The notes under the pieces are model-generated. The model was given only the letters and a program-made list of their open reading frames with translations. It had not been told where the DNA came from and searched no databases. A stretch of DNA of 64,000 nucleotides, taken from the NCBI GenBank assembly GCA_963678705.1, contig CAVMBN010000199.1:248001-312000 (forward strand), written 5' to 3'. Position 1 is the stretch's first letter, and every line of letters starts with the position of its first letter. The position numbers were made by a program, and so were the translations under genes. This document shows positions 47,660 to 58,000 of the stretch, one piece after another. This DNA is from Panorpa germanica. Its lineage: Eukaryota; Arthropoda; Insecta; Mecoptera; Panorpidae.

Positions 47660-50600
47660 TTAAATAATTTGAAGTCCCAATCCTTCAGTGAATTTTTCAT
47701 GTAACTCTCTTGGCAGTGCTTTAGTTAAAATATCCGCAACCATTTCATTAGTTGATACATGACGTAATTTAATAATTCCTTCATCAACTACATCACGAAC
47801 AAAATAATGACGAATATCTATATGTTTTGTACGTGCATGATAAATCGAGTTCATTGCCAGTTGTTCAGCTCCACGATTGTCAATTAATATTTTAATTTTC
47901 AAAAATTTTTCTTGCTCTAGTTCAGTCAATAAATCATTTAAATATATTGCTTCTTTTACAGCTTCTGATAAACTAACATATTCTGATTCAGTAGATGAAA
48001 GTGCCACAGTTCTTTGTTTTTGAGATTTCCAGCTCACAGCACCCCCTGCCAACATAAATACATATCCAGAATATGATCTTCGATCTTCAAGACAACCTCC
48101 CCAATCAGCATCACAGTATCCAATCATAGATTTTGTTTCTTTAGTATAAAGTATTCCTAATTCTATTGTACCAGCTAAATATCTCAATATTCTCTTAACT
48201 CCCAACCAATCTTGTTTACTTGGTTTGTTTACAAATTGAGCTAATCTTGAAACAGTATTTGCAATATCTGGTCGAGTTCCAACCACTAAATACATTAGTG
48301 CTCCAATAACTTCTCTATAAAATTTACTATTAATTTCTTCTTTTTCAGTTGAATAAAATATTTTCTTCTTTTGTAATTCTGCTGGCGTTTTAACTGGATT
48401 GCAATTATTCATTTCATATTTTTTAAGTAAATTGATAATATATCTTGATTGATTAATAAAAATATATTGATCTGATTGATTAATTTCTATTCCAAAACAT
48501 TGTTTTGCAAGACCTAGATCCTTAATTTTAAATTCTTCTTGTAGTTTATTTTTAATTTCATCAATCCAATCAACATCTGATGATGCAATTAAGAAATCAT
48601 CAACATAAACTAGAAATAATAAAATATCTTTACCACGTTTTGCATAATACAAACAACTCTCCTTTTTTGTTGACTTTAGTCCAATACTTTCCAACTTATT
48701 TGATAATTTTTCATTCCATTGTCGAGCAGCTTGTTTAAGACCATAGAGAGCTTTATTTAATTTACAAACATCACCTCCTTCTTCAATACATTTTAACATT
48801 TTTGTAGCTTTATTTTTTAATTCTTCAGACACCTGACTATCATCAATTATCCACATCAAAATTTCATGTAGCATATCCGGTATTTCCATATAAACATTTT
48901 CTTCTAATATTCCATTTAAATAGGCAGTTACAACATCAAATTGTCTTATTACAAGTTTTAATTCCACAGACAATGCAATTAAAAGTCTCATTGATTCCAT
49001 TCTTGCAACTGGAGCAAAAGTTTGATCATAATCAATACCATATTTCTGACTATAACCTTTTGCAACAATACGAGCTTTTCTTTTTTCAATAAGCCCATCT
49101 GATCCAAATTTATTTGTTAAAATCATTCGACTTCCCACAACACTTTGACCTTCAGGTAATTTTACAATATTCCAAGTATCATTTTTTAATAAACTTATGA
49201 CTTCTGATTTAATTGCTCTCTTCCACTCAGCACACTCTTGAGAATTAATAGCATCTTCCAATTTAACTTCAGCTACTCCAACAAATATATTATCATTATC
49301 ATTATCATCTTCATTAGAATCAGATTCAATCCTTTCTTTAACTTCACAATTATTAACTTTTGAAAATAATTTTCTGGGACGTCCTTTCAAACCTGTTTTA
49401 ATTAATTTTGGTCTTCCTGGTCCTCTTCTTTCTTCTCTAGTATATTCTCTTGAGTTTCTTCTAGGAGTTTCTTGAATAGATGATTGAATACCAGATGAAT
49501 TTTCATTTTCTTCATTATCTTCTAAATTTTCTTCTGGAATTCCATCTAAAGTTTCTGTCTCATTACTATTTTTAAATCCTGTTATCAATTCAATCCATGG
49601 TTTATCCTTGTTTTCAAAATCATTAATAATCAGCTGTTTAATCTCTTGGTTCTTTAAAACTGTAGTAACATTATCTTCAATAAATTTCACATCACGAGCA
49701 ACAATAAATTTTCTCTTTTCTGGTAACCAAATTCTGTATCCTTTTGATTCACGTGGATAACCTACAAAAATTCCTTTCATTGATATATCAGATAATTTGC
49801 CTTTTGTTGGATCTTTATCTAAGACATATACAGTTGATCCAAATGCTCGTAAATAATTTAAATGAACTTTATCCCTGTTGAACCATCTCTGATAAGGAGT
49901 ATCTCCATTAATACTTCTTGAAGGACATCTGTTTCTCAAATGACATGCTGTAGCTACAGCATCAGTCCAAAACATATCCGATAAATTTGATTGAAGTAAT
50001 AAACATCGTCCCATTTCAACTAATGTTCGATTTAAACGTTCAGCAACACCATTTTGCTGAGGTGTTCTTACAACACTTAATCGACGTTGAATACCTTGAT
50101 TACGCAGGAAAGAATCCATCTCAGTATTACAATACTCTTTACCATTATCACTTTGAAGATACTTTATCTTCTTCCCTGTCATACGTTTAGCTTGATTTTG
50201 ATACATTTTGAAAGCTTCTAGTGCACCACTCTTCTGTTTAAGAAAGTATACTTCACACCATCGAGAATAATCATCAATAAATGTAATAAAATATTTTGCT
50301 CCATTCACTGATTGTGTCCTAAACGGTCCAACAATATCTGTATGAACTATTTCAAGAAGTTCTTCACTCTGTCGTTCACTTCCTGAAAACGGTAACCCTG
50401 TCATCTTGCCTCGTAGACACACTTCACATCTTGACAAACATTTCAATTGTTCAGAGGTTACTTTACTTGTAGTATTCTGATTAATCACCCGAAATAAATC
50501 TTTAGCATTTAAATGACCCATACGACAATGCCACATCAATAACTCAGAATTAGCTTTATCTTCTCCAATACAAGCTTCTTCATTACCTTCTTGTAAATAA

Positions 50601-51781
50601 TAGAGATCACCACGCCTTTCAGCAACAAATTTAACATTTCCAGTCATATCCATAATTACAGCTGAATCTTTTTTAAATAGAATTTCATGATCCTTATTAG
50701 TAATTTTAGCAACTGATACTAGATTTGACCTTAAATCTGGTACAAATAATGTGTTTGAAAAATCTACTGACCTCAGCTGTTTACCATTACTAATCGACAA
50801 ATTAACAGTACCTTTTCCTTTGATTTCACTATTTGCTTGATTAGCCAAATTTATTTTCCCACTAATTTCTTCATTTAAAGACTTAAATAATTGTTTATCA
50901 CCACATAAATGTGTTGTACAGCCACTATCAAGAATCCAAGGTCGACAACTTGGAACACTACCAGCAAATTCAACATTAAATACTGCAAAAGTATCATCAT
51001 CCGCTTGAGAACATTGGTTTTCTTGTATGTATCTATTCTGTCTATCTGGTCTATTTCTTCTGAAATTTGGTTTCAATTGAGTTGGACATTTAGGAGACTT
51101 ATGTCCTTGTTTTCCACATTTAAAACAATATCCTTTAAAAATATTTTTGTAACTCGGTTGATTTTCAGCCCTTACATTTCCAGCTAACTCAACAACTGAA
51201 TTTGAACCAATTTCACTCTTCTCAAGTATCTTAACCTTAAGAGCTTCAACCTCCAAGAGTTCATCACGTGATTCCATAGCACATTTAAAACCTTCATAGC
51301 TATCTGGTAGACTATATAATAACATTACAGACAATAAATCTTTATTCACTTCAATATCCATAGCTCCAAGTCGATCAACTATATCCGAAAACTTGTTTAC
51401 ATGATCCCTGACATCACCACCTTCAGACATCTTGTGAAGCATAAGTTGCTTAAGTAATAAAGCTTTTCTTGCAGGTCCTTTGGAAGCATAAACTGAGGCA
51501 AGTTTTTGCCAAACTTCATGAGAAGTATTACAACCTCGGACATGCTGCAATTCCGTTGAACTAATTGCTAATATTACTTCTGACTTAGCTTTACGATCAA
51601 TTTTTATCCATCCATTTCTTTTTTCTTGATTATTTTCCGCAGCAACAGGAATCGGTTTTTCACCACTGACATATTCCCACAAATCATTTTTAATCAATAG
51701 CGCCTCAACATGAATTTTCCAGGCTTCATAATTGTCCTTACTCAACAGCTCAAATCTTGTAGCACTCACTGATGTCGTCAT
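47660..51781 (-). CDS. Copia gag-pol polyprotein, intact, 1373 aa
   Basis: Single frame from ATG 51781, ~25 bp after the primer site. The gag core covers about residues 1-200, with a zinc knuckle CX2CX4HX4C at C219-C222-H227-C232. The aspartic protease motif is DSG (D285). The integrase zinc site is H418-H423-C452-C455 and the catalytic triad D482, D545, E581 (TDIVGPF, QSDNG, NGVAERLNR). The linker carries two GRP cores resembling AT-hooks (GPGRPK ~787, KGRPRK ~799). RT motif A is QFDVVTAYLNG (D949), then KALYGLKQAARQW, and the catalytic YVDD is at 1059-1062. RNase H has D1224/D1226, E1265 and D1301, ending with HIDIRHYFVRD. A ~35-residue insertion separates YMEIPD from VCKLNKALYGLKQ. No frameshift, stop or missing catalytic residue is seen, so the element looks young and possibly active. 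Confidence 0.96.
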   Translation of the reverse strand: MTTSVSATRFELLSKDNYEAWKIHVEALLIKNDLWEYVSGEKPIPVAAENNQEKRNGWIKIDRKAKSEVILAISSTELQHVRGCNTSHEVWQKLASVYASKGPARKALLLKQLMLHKMSEGGDVRDHVNKFSDIVDRLGAMDIEVNKDLLSVMLLYSLPDSYEGFKCAMESRDELLEVEALKVKILEKSEIGSNSVVELAGNVRAENQPSYKNIFKGYCFKCGKQGHKSPKCPTQLKPNFRRNRPDRQNRYIQENQCSQADDDTFAVFNVEFAGSVPSCRPWILDSGCTTHLCGDKQLFKSLNEEISGKINLANQANSEIKGKGTVNLSISNGKQLRSVDFSNTLFVPDLRSNLVSVAKITNKDHEILFKKDSAVIMDMTGNVKFVAERRGDLYYLQEGNEEACIGEDKANSELLMWHCRMGHLNAKDLFRVINQNTTSKVTSEQLKCLSRCEVCLRGKMTGLPFSGSERQSEELLEIVHTDIVGPFRTQSVNGAKYFITFIDDYSRWCEVYFLKQKSGALEAFKMYQNQAKRMTGKKIKYLQSDNGKEYCNTEMDSFLRNQGIQRRLSVVRTPQQNGVAERLNRTLVEMGRCLLLQSNLSDMFWTDAVATACHLRNRCPSRSINGDTPYQRWFNRDKVHLNYLRAFGSTVYVLDKDPTKGKLSDISMKGIFVGYPRESKGYRIWLPEKRKFIVARDVKFIEDNVTTVLKNQEIKQLIINDFENKDKPWIELITGFKNSNETETLDGIPEENLEDNEENENSSGIQSSIQETPRRNSREYTREERRGPGRPKLIKTGLKGRPRKLFSKVNNCEVKERIESDSNEDDNDNDNIFVGVAEVKLEDAINSQECAEWKRAIKSEVISLLKNDTWNIVKLPEGQSVVGSRMILTNKFGSDGLIEKRKARIVAKGYSQKYGIDYDQTFAPVARMESMRLLIALSVELKLVIRQFDVVTAYLNGILEENVYMEIPDMLHEILMWIIDDSQVSEELKNKATKMLKCIEEGGDVCKLNKALYGLKQAARQWNEKLSNKLESIGLKSTKKESCLYYAKRGKDILLFLVYVDDFLIASSDVDWIDEIKNKLQEEFKIKDLGLAKQCFGIEINQSDQYIFINQSRYIINLLKKYEMNNCNPVKTPAELQKKKIFYSTEKEEINSKFYREVIGALMYLVVGTRPDIANTVSRLAQFVNKPSKQDWLGVKRILRYLAGTIELGILYTKETKSMIGYCDADWGGCLEDRRSYSGYVFMLAGGAVSWKSQKQRTVALSSTESEYVSLSEAVKEAIYLNDLLTELEQEKFLKIKILIDNRGAEQLAMNSIYHARTKHIDIRHYFVRDVVDEGIIKLRHVSTNEMVADILTKALPRELHEKFTEGLGLQII

Positions 51782-51801
51782 ATTAATTTTTTAATTAAAG
51801 C

Positions 51802-51814
51802 CTGGGCCCATAAT
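51802..51814 (-). promoter_or_regulatory. Copia primer-binding site, initiator-tRNA-Met half type
   Basis: ctgggcccataat on the plus strand, so TTATGGGCCCAG on the element's strand, lies just inside the 5' LTR. It is complementary to the anticodon region of initiator tRNA-Met (ctgggcccataacc) rather than to a tRNA 3' end. This is the known priming mode of Copia, using a half-tRNA. Confidence 0.8.
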
Positions 51815-51817
51815 CTA

Positions 51818-52025
51818 TTGAAACAGATATTATATGCACAGTTATATATTAAATATTTTATTAATTAATAAGTCCTCAGACTGAAATTATACAGAAAGTC
51901 CTCAGACAATATTTCTTATAGACATAAAACAATTGAATTTAATATAATATTTTTTTTATATAAACAAAAACAAAACAAGTTTAAGTAATTTAATTTAAGA
52001 ATGAATGTATTGTAATTCTAACACA
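51818..52025 (-). repeat. Copia 5' LTR
   Basis: 208 bp, partner of 47425-47632 with three substitutions (tta/ttt near 51866, g/a near 51883, t/c near 52019). It carries the presumed promoter. The outer end is followed by the CTTTA duplication. Confidence 0.9.
51955..51964 (-). promoter_or_regulatory. Candidate TATA box of the Copia 5' LTR
   Basis: TTATATAAAA on the minus strand, roughly 60 bp inside the outer LTR end and upstream of the repeated agtcctcagac. Position fits an LTR promoter; base composition makes chance matches likely. Confidence 0.4.
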
Positions 52026-55000
52026 CTTTACAGCACAATCTAAATGTATTTTAAAGTAACAAAAATGTATTAATATTTAAAATTTCTGTTTTTTTAGTTA
52101 CATCACTACAATTTTTGTGTAAAAGAGACACAGTTAGTACAACTGCAAGTTCAAAAAATATAAGAGTATTATTAATTTTAATTTCATTTTATATATAGCA
52201 GCACTTGTGTGAACAAATGTGCATGTTATAATAAAAAAAAACTATTTAATAACTTTTAACTATATAATTGTATGTAAAAATGTATTTTTTTGTATAGAAT
52301 GTCACGTTATCACCCACTCTTAAGCTATTTTATAGTAACAGAAATGTGTTATTATTTTAAAAATTTAATTTTTTTAGTTCCATCATTACTATTTTTGGGT
52401 AAGAAAGACACAGTTTGTACAACTGCAAGTACAAAAAATATAAAAGGTATTAATAATTTTAATTTCATAATATATATAGCAGCATTTGTGTATACAAATG
52501 TGCATGATAAAATAAAACAAAATTTTATAACTTTTAACCATATATTTGTATGTAAAAATTTATTTTTTTGTATTGAATTTCACTTTACCACACAATCTAA
52601 ATGTATTTTAAAGTAACAGAAATGTATTAATATTTTAAAAATTTTATTTTTTTATTTCCATCACTTCAAATTTTGTGTAAAAGAGACACAGTTAGTACAA
52701 CTGCAATTTAAAAAAATATAAATGTTATTATTAATTTTAATTTTATATTATATATAGCAGCACTTGTGTAAACAAATGTGCAAGTTTTAATAAAAAAAAA
52801 ACTATTTAATAACTTTTAACCATATAATTGTATGTAAAAATGTATTTTTTTGTACAGAATGTCACGTTATCACCCACTCTTAAGCTATTTTAAAGTAACA
52901 GAAATGTGTTATTATTTTAAAAATTTTATTTTTTTAGTTTTATTATTAATATTTTTGAATAAAAGAGACACAGTTGGTACAACTGCAAGTACAAAAAATA
53001 TAAAAGTTAATAATAATTTTAATTTCATATTATAGATAGCAGCACTTGTGTATACAAATGTGCATGATAGAATAAAGCAAAATTTTATAACTTTTAACCA
53101 TATATTTGTATGTAAAAATTCATTTTTTTGTATTGAATTTCACTTTACCACACAATCTAAATGTATTTTAAACAGAAATGTATTAATATTTAAAATTTCT
53201 GTTTTTTTAATTCCATCACTACAATTTTTGTGTAAAAGAGACACAGTTAGTACAACTGCAAGTTCAAAAAATATAAAAGTTATTATTAATTTTAATTTCA
53301 TTTTATATATAGCAGCACTTGTGTGAACAAATGTGCATGTTATAATAAAATAAAAACTATTTAATAACTTTTAACCATATAATTGTATGTAAAAATGTAT
53401 TTTTTTTTATAGAATGTCACGTTATCACCCACTCTTAAGCTATTTTAAAGTAACAGAAATGTGTTATTATTTTAAAATTTTTATTTTTTTAGTTCCATCA
53501 TTACTATTTTTTAGTAAAAGAGACACAGTTGGTACAACTGCAAGTACAAAAAATATAAAAGTTAATAATAATTTTAATTTCATATTATATATAGCAGCAC
53601 TTGTGTATACAAATGTGCATGATAAAATAAAACAAAATTTTATAACTTTTAACCATATATTTGTATGTAAAAATTTATTTTTTTGTATTGAATTTCACTT
53701 TACCACACAATCTAAATGTATTTTAAAATTAACAGAAAAGTATTAATATTTTAAAAATTTTATTTTTTTATTTCCATCACTACAATTTTTGTGTAAAAGA
53801 GACACAGTTAGTACAACTGCAAGTTCAAAAAATATAAAAGTTATTATTAATTTTAATTTCATATTATATATAGCAGCATTTGTGTGAACAAGTGTGCATG
53901 TTATAATAAATAAAAAACTATTTAATAACTTTAAACCATATAATTGTAAGTAAAAATGTATTTTTTTGTAAAGAATGTCACGTTATCACCCACTCTTAAG
54001 CTATATTAAAGTAACAGAAATGTATTAATATATTAAAATTTTATTTTTTTAGTTTCATCATTACTACTTTTGAGTAAAAAAGACACAGTTGGTACAACTG
54101 CAAGTACAAAAAATATAAAAGTTAATTTCATATTATATATAGCAGCACTTGTGTATTCAAATGTGCATGATAAAATAAAACAAAATTTTATAACTTTTAA
54201 CCATATATTTGTATGTAAAAATTTATTTTTTTGTATTGAATTTCACTTTACCACACAATCTAAATGTATTTTAAAGTAACAGAAATGTATTAATATTTTA
54301 AAATTTTAATTTTTTTAGTTCCATCACTACAACTTTTGTGTAAAAGAGACACAGTTAGTACAACTGCAAGTTTAAAAAATATAAATGTTATTATTAATTT
54401 TAATTTCATATTATATATAGCAGCACTTGTGTGAACAAATGTGCAAGTTATAATAAAAAAAAAACTATTTAATAACTTTTTACCATATAGTTGTATGTAA
54501 AAATGTATTTTTTTGTACAGAATGTCACGTTATCACCCACTCTTAAGCTATTTTAAAGTAACAGAAATGTGTTATTATTTTAAAAATTTTATTTTTTTAG
54601 TTTCATCATTACTATTTTTAAATAAAAGAGACACAGTTCGTACAACTGCAAGTACAAAAAATATAAAAGTTAATATTAACTTTAATTTCATATTATATAT
54701 AGCAGCACTTGTGTATACAAATGTGCATGATAGAATTAAACAAAATTTTATAACTTTTAACCATATATTTGTATGTAAAAATTTATTTTTTGTATTGAAT
54801 TTCACTTTACAGCACAATCTAAATGTATTTTAAAGTAACAGAAATGTATTAATATTTTAAAATTTTTATTTTTTTAGTTCCATCACTACAATTTTTGTGT
54901 AAAAGAGACACAGTTAGTACAACTGCAAGTTCAAAAAATATAAAAGTTATTATTAATTTTAATTTCATATTATATATAGCAGCATTTGTGTGAACAAGTG

Positions 55001-58000
55001 TGCATGTTATAATAAATAAAAAACTATTTAATAACTTTTAACCATATAATTGTAAGTAAAAATGTATTTTTTTGTAAAGAATGTCACGTTAACACCCACT
55101 CTTAAGCTATATTAAAGTAACAGAAATGTATTAATATATTAAAATTTTATTTTTTTAGTTTCATCATTACTACTTTTGAGTAAAAAAGACACAGTTGGTA
55201 CAACTGCAAGTACAAAAAATATAAAAGTTAATTTCATATTATATATAGCAGCACTTGTGTATTCAAATGTGCATGTTAAAATAAAACAAAATTTTATAAC
55301 TTTTAACCATATATTTGTATGTAAAAATTTATTTTTTTGTATTGAATTTCACTTTACCACACAATCTAAATGTATTTTAAAGTAACAGAAATGTATTAAT
55401 ATTTTAAAATTTTAATTTTTTTAGTTCCATCACTACAATTTTTGTGTAAAAGAGACACAGTTAGTACAACTGCAAGTTCAAAAAATATAAAAGTTATTAT
55501 TAATTTTAATTTTATATTATATATAGCAGCACTTGTGTGAACAAATGTGCATGTTATAATAAGAAAAAAACTATTTAATAACTTTTAACTTATAATTGTA
55601 TGTAAAAATGTATTTTTTTGTAAAGAATGTCACGTTAACACCCACTCTTAAGCTATTTAAAAGTAACAGAAATGTATTATTATTTTAAATTTTTTATTTT
55701 TTTAGTTCCATCATTACTATTTTTGAGTAACAAAGACACAGTTGGTACAACTGCAAGTATAAAAAATATAAAAGTTAATAATAATTTTAATTTCATATTA
55801 TATATAGCAGCACTTGTGTAAACAAATGTGCATGTTATAATAAAAAAATCTATTAAATAACTTTTAACTATATAATTGTATGTAAAAATGTATTTTTTTG
55901 TATAGAATGTCACGATATCACCCACTCTTAAGCAATTTTAAAGTAACAGAAATGTATTAATATTTTAAAAATTTAATTTTTTTAGTTCCATCATTACTAT
56001 TTTTGAGTAAAAAAGACACAGTTGGTACAACTGCAAGTACAAAAAATATAAAAGTTAATAATAATTTTAATTTTATATTATATATAGCAGCACTTGTGTG
56101 TACAAATGTGCATGATAAAATAAAACAAAATTTTATAACTTTTAACCATATATTTGTATGTAAAAATTTATTTTTTTGTATTGAATTTCACTTTACCACA
56201 CAATCTAAATGTATTTTAAAGTAACAGAAATGTATTAATATTTTAAAATTTTAATTTTTTTAGTTCCATCACTACAATTTTTGTGTAAAAGAGACACAGT
56301 TAGTACAACTGCAAGTTTAAAAAATATAAAAGTTATTATTAATTTTAATTTCATATTATATATAGCAGCACTTGTGTGAACAAGAGTGCATGTTATAATA
56401 ATTAAAAAACTATTTAATAACTTTTAACCATATAATTGTTTGTAAAAATGTATTTTGTTGTAAAGAATGTCACGTTAACACCCACTCTTAAGCTATATTA
56501 AAGTAACAGAAATGTATTAATATTTTAAAATTTTTATTTTTTTAGTTCCATCATTACTACTTTTGAGTAAAAAAGACACAGTTGGTACAACTACAAGTAT
56601 AAAAAATATAAAAGTTAATAATAATTTTAATTTCATATTATATATAGCAGCACTTGTGTGAACAAATGTGCATGTTATAATAAAAAAAAACTATTTAATA
56701 ACTTTTAACCATATAATTGTATGTAAAAATGTATTTTTTTGTATAGAATGTCACGTTGTCACCCACTCTTAAGCTATTTTAAAGTAACAGAAATGTGTTA
56801 TTATTTAAAAAATTTTATATTTTTAGTTCCATCATTACTATTTTTGGGTAAAAAAGACACAGTTTGTACAACTGCAAGTACAAAAAATATAAAAGTTATT
56901 AATAATTTTAATTTCATAATATATATAGCAGCACTTGTGTATACAAATGTGCATGATAAAATAAAACAAAATTTTATAACTTTTAACCATATATTTGTAT
57001 GTAAAAATTTATTTTTTTGTATTGAATTTCACTTTACCACACAATCTAAATGTATTTTAAAGTAACAGAAATGTATTAATATTTTAAAAATTTAATTTTT
57101 TTATTTCCATCACTACAATTTTTGTGTAAAAGAGACACAGTTAGTACAACTGCAAGTTCAAAAAATATAAATGTTATTATTAATTTTAATTTTATATTAT
57201 ATATAGCAGCACTTGTGTAAACAAATGTGTAAGTTATAATAAAAAAAAAACTATTTAATAACTTTTAACCATATAATTGTATGTAAAAATGTATTTTTTT
57301 GTACAGAATGTCACGTTATCACCCACTCTTAAGCTATTTTAAAGTAACAGAAATGTGTTATTATTTTAAAAATTTTATTTTTTTAGTTTCATCATTACTA
57401 TTTTTGAATAAAAGAGACACAGTTGGTACAACTGCAAGTACAAAAAATATAAAAGTTAATAATAATTTTAATTTCATATTATAGATAGCAGCACTTGTGT
57501 ATACAAATGTGCATGATAAAATAAAGCAAAATTTTATAACTTTTAACCATATATTTGTATGTAAAAATTTATTTTTTTGTATTGAATTTCACTTTACCAC
57601 ACAATCTAAATGTATTTTAAACAGAAATGTATTAATATTTAAAATTTCTGTTTTTTTAATTCCATCACTACAATTTTTGTGTAAAAGAGACACAGTTAGT
57701 ACAACTGCAAGTTCAAAAAATATAAAAGTTATTATTAATTTTATCTTCATTTTATATATAGCAGCACTTGTGTGAACAAATGTGCATGTTATAATAAAAT
57801 AAAAACTATTTAATAACTTTTAACCATATAATTGTATGTAAAAATGTATTTTTTTTTATAGAATGTCACGTTATCACCCACTCTTAAGCTATTTTAAAGT
57901 AACAGAAATGTGTTATTATTTCAAAATTTTTATTTTTTTAGTTCCATCATTACTATTTTTGAGTAAAAGAGACACAGTTGGTACAACTGCAAGTACAAAA

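Larger units (their letters stand above)
47425..52025 (-). mobile_element. Full-length Copia LTR retrotransposon
   Basis: 4601 bp with two 208-bp LTRs differing by three substitutions, a complete gag-pol frame, a primer site and a polypurine tract. The target duplication is CTTTA at 47420-47424 and 52026-52030, extendable to cacttta on one reading of the LTR end. The target is the head of a beta satellite monomer (gaatttcactttac). A nearby copy of the same monomer variant at about 54786-54830 is uninterrupted and represents the empty site. All parts needed for autonomous movement appear present. Confidence 0.93.
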
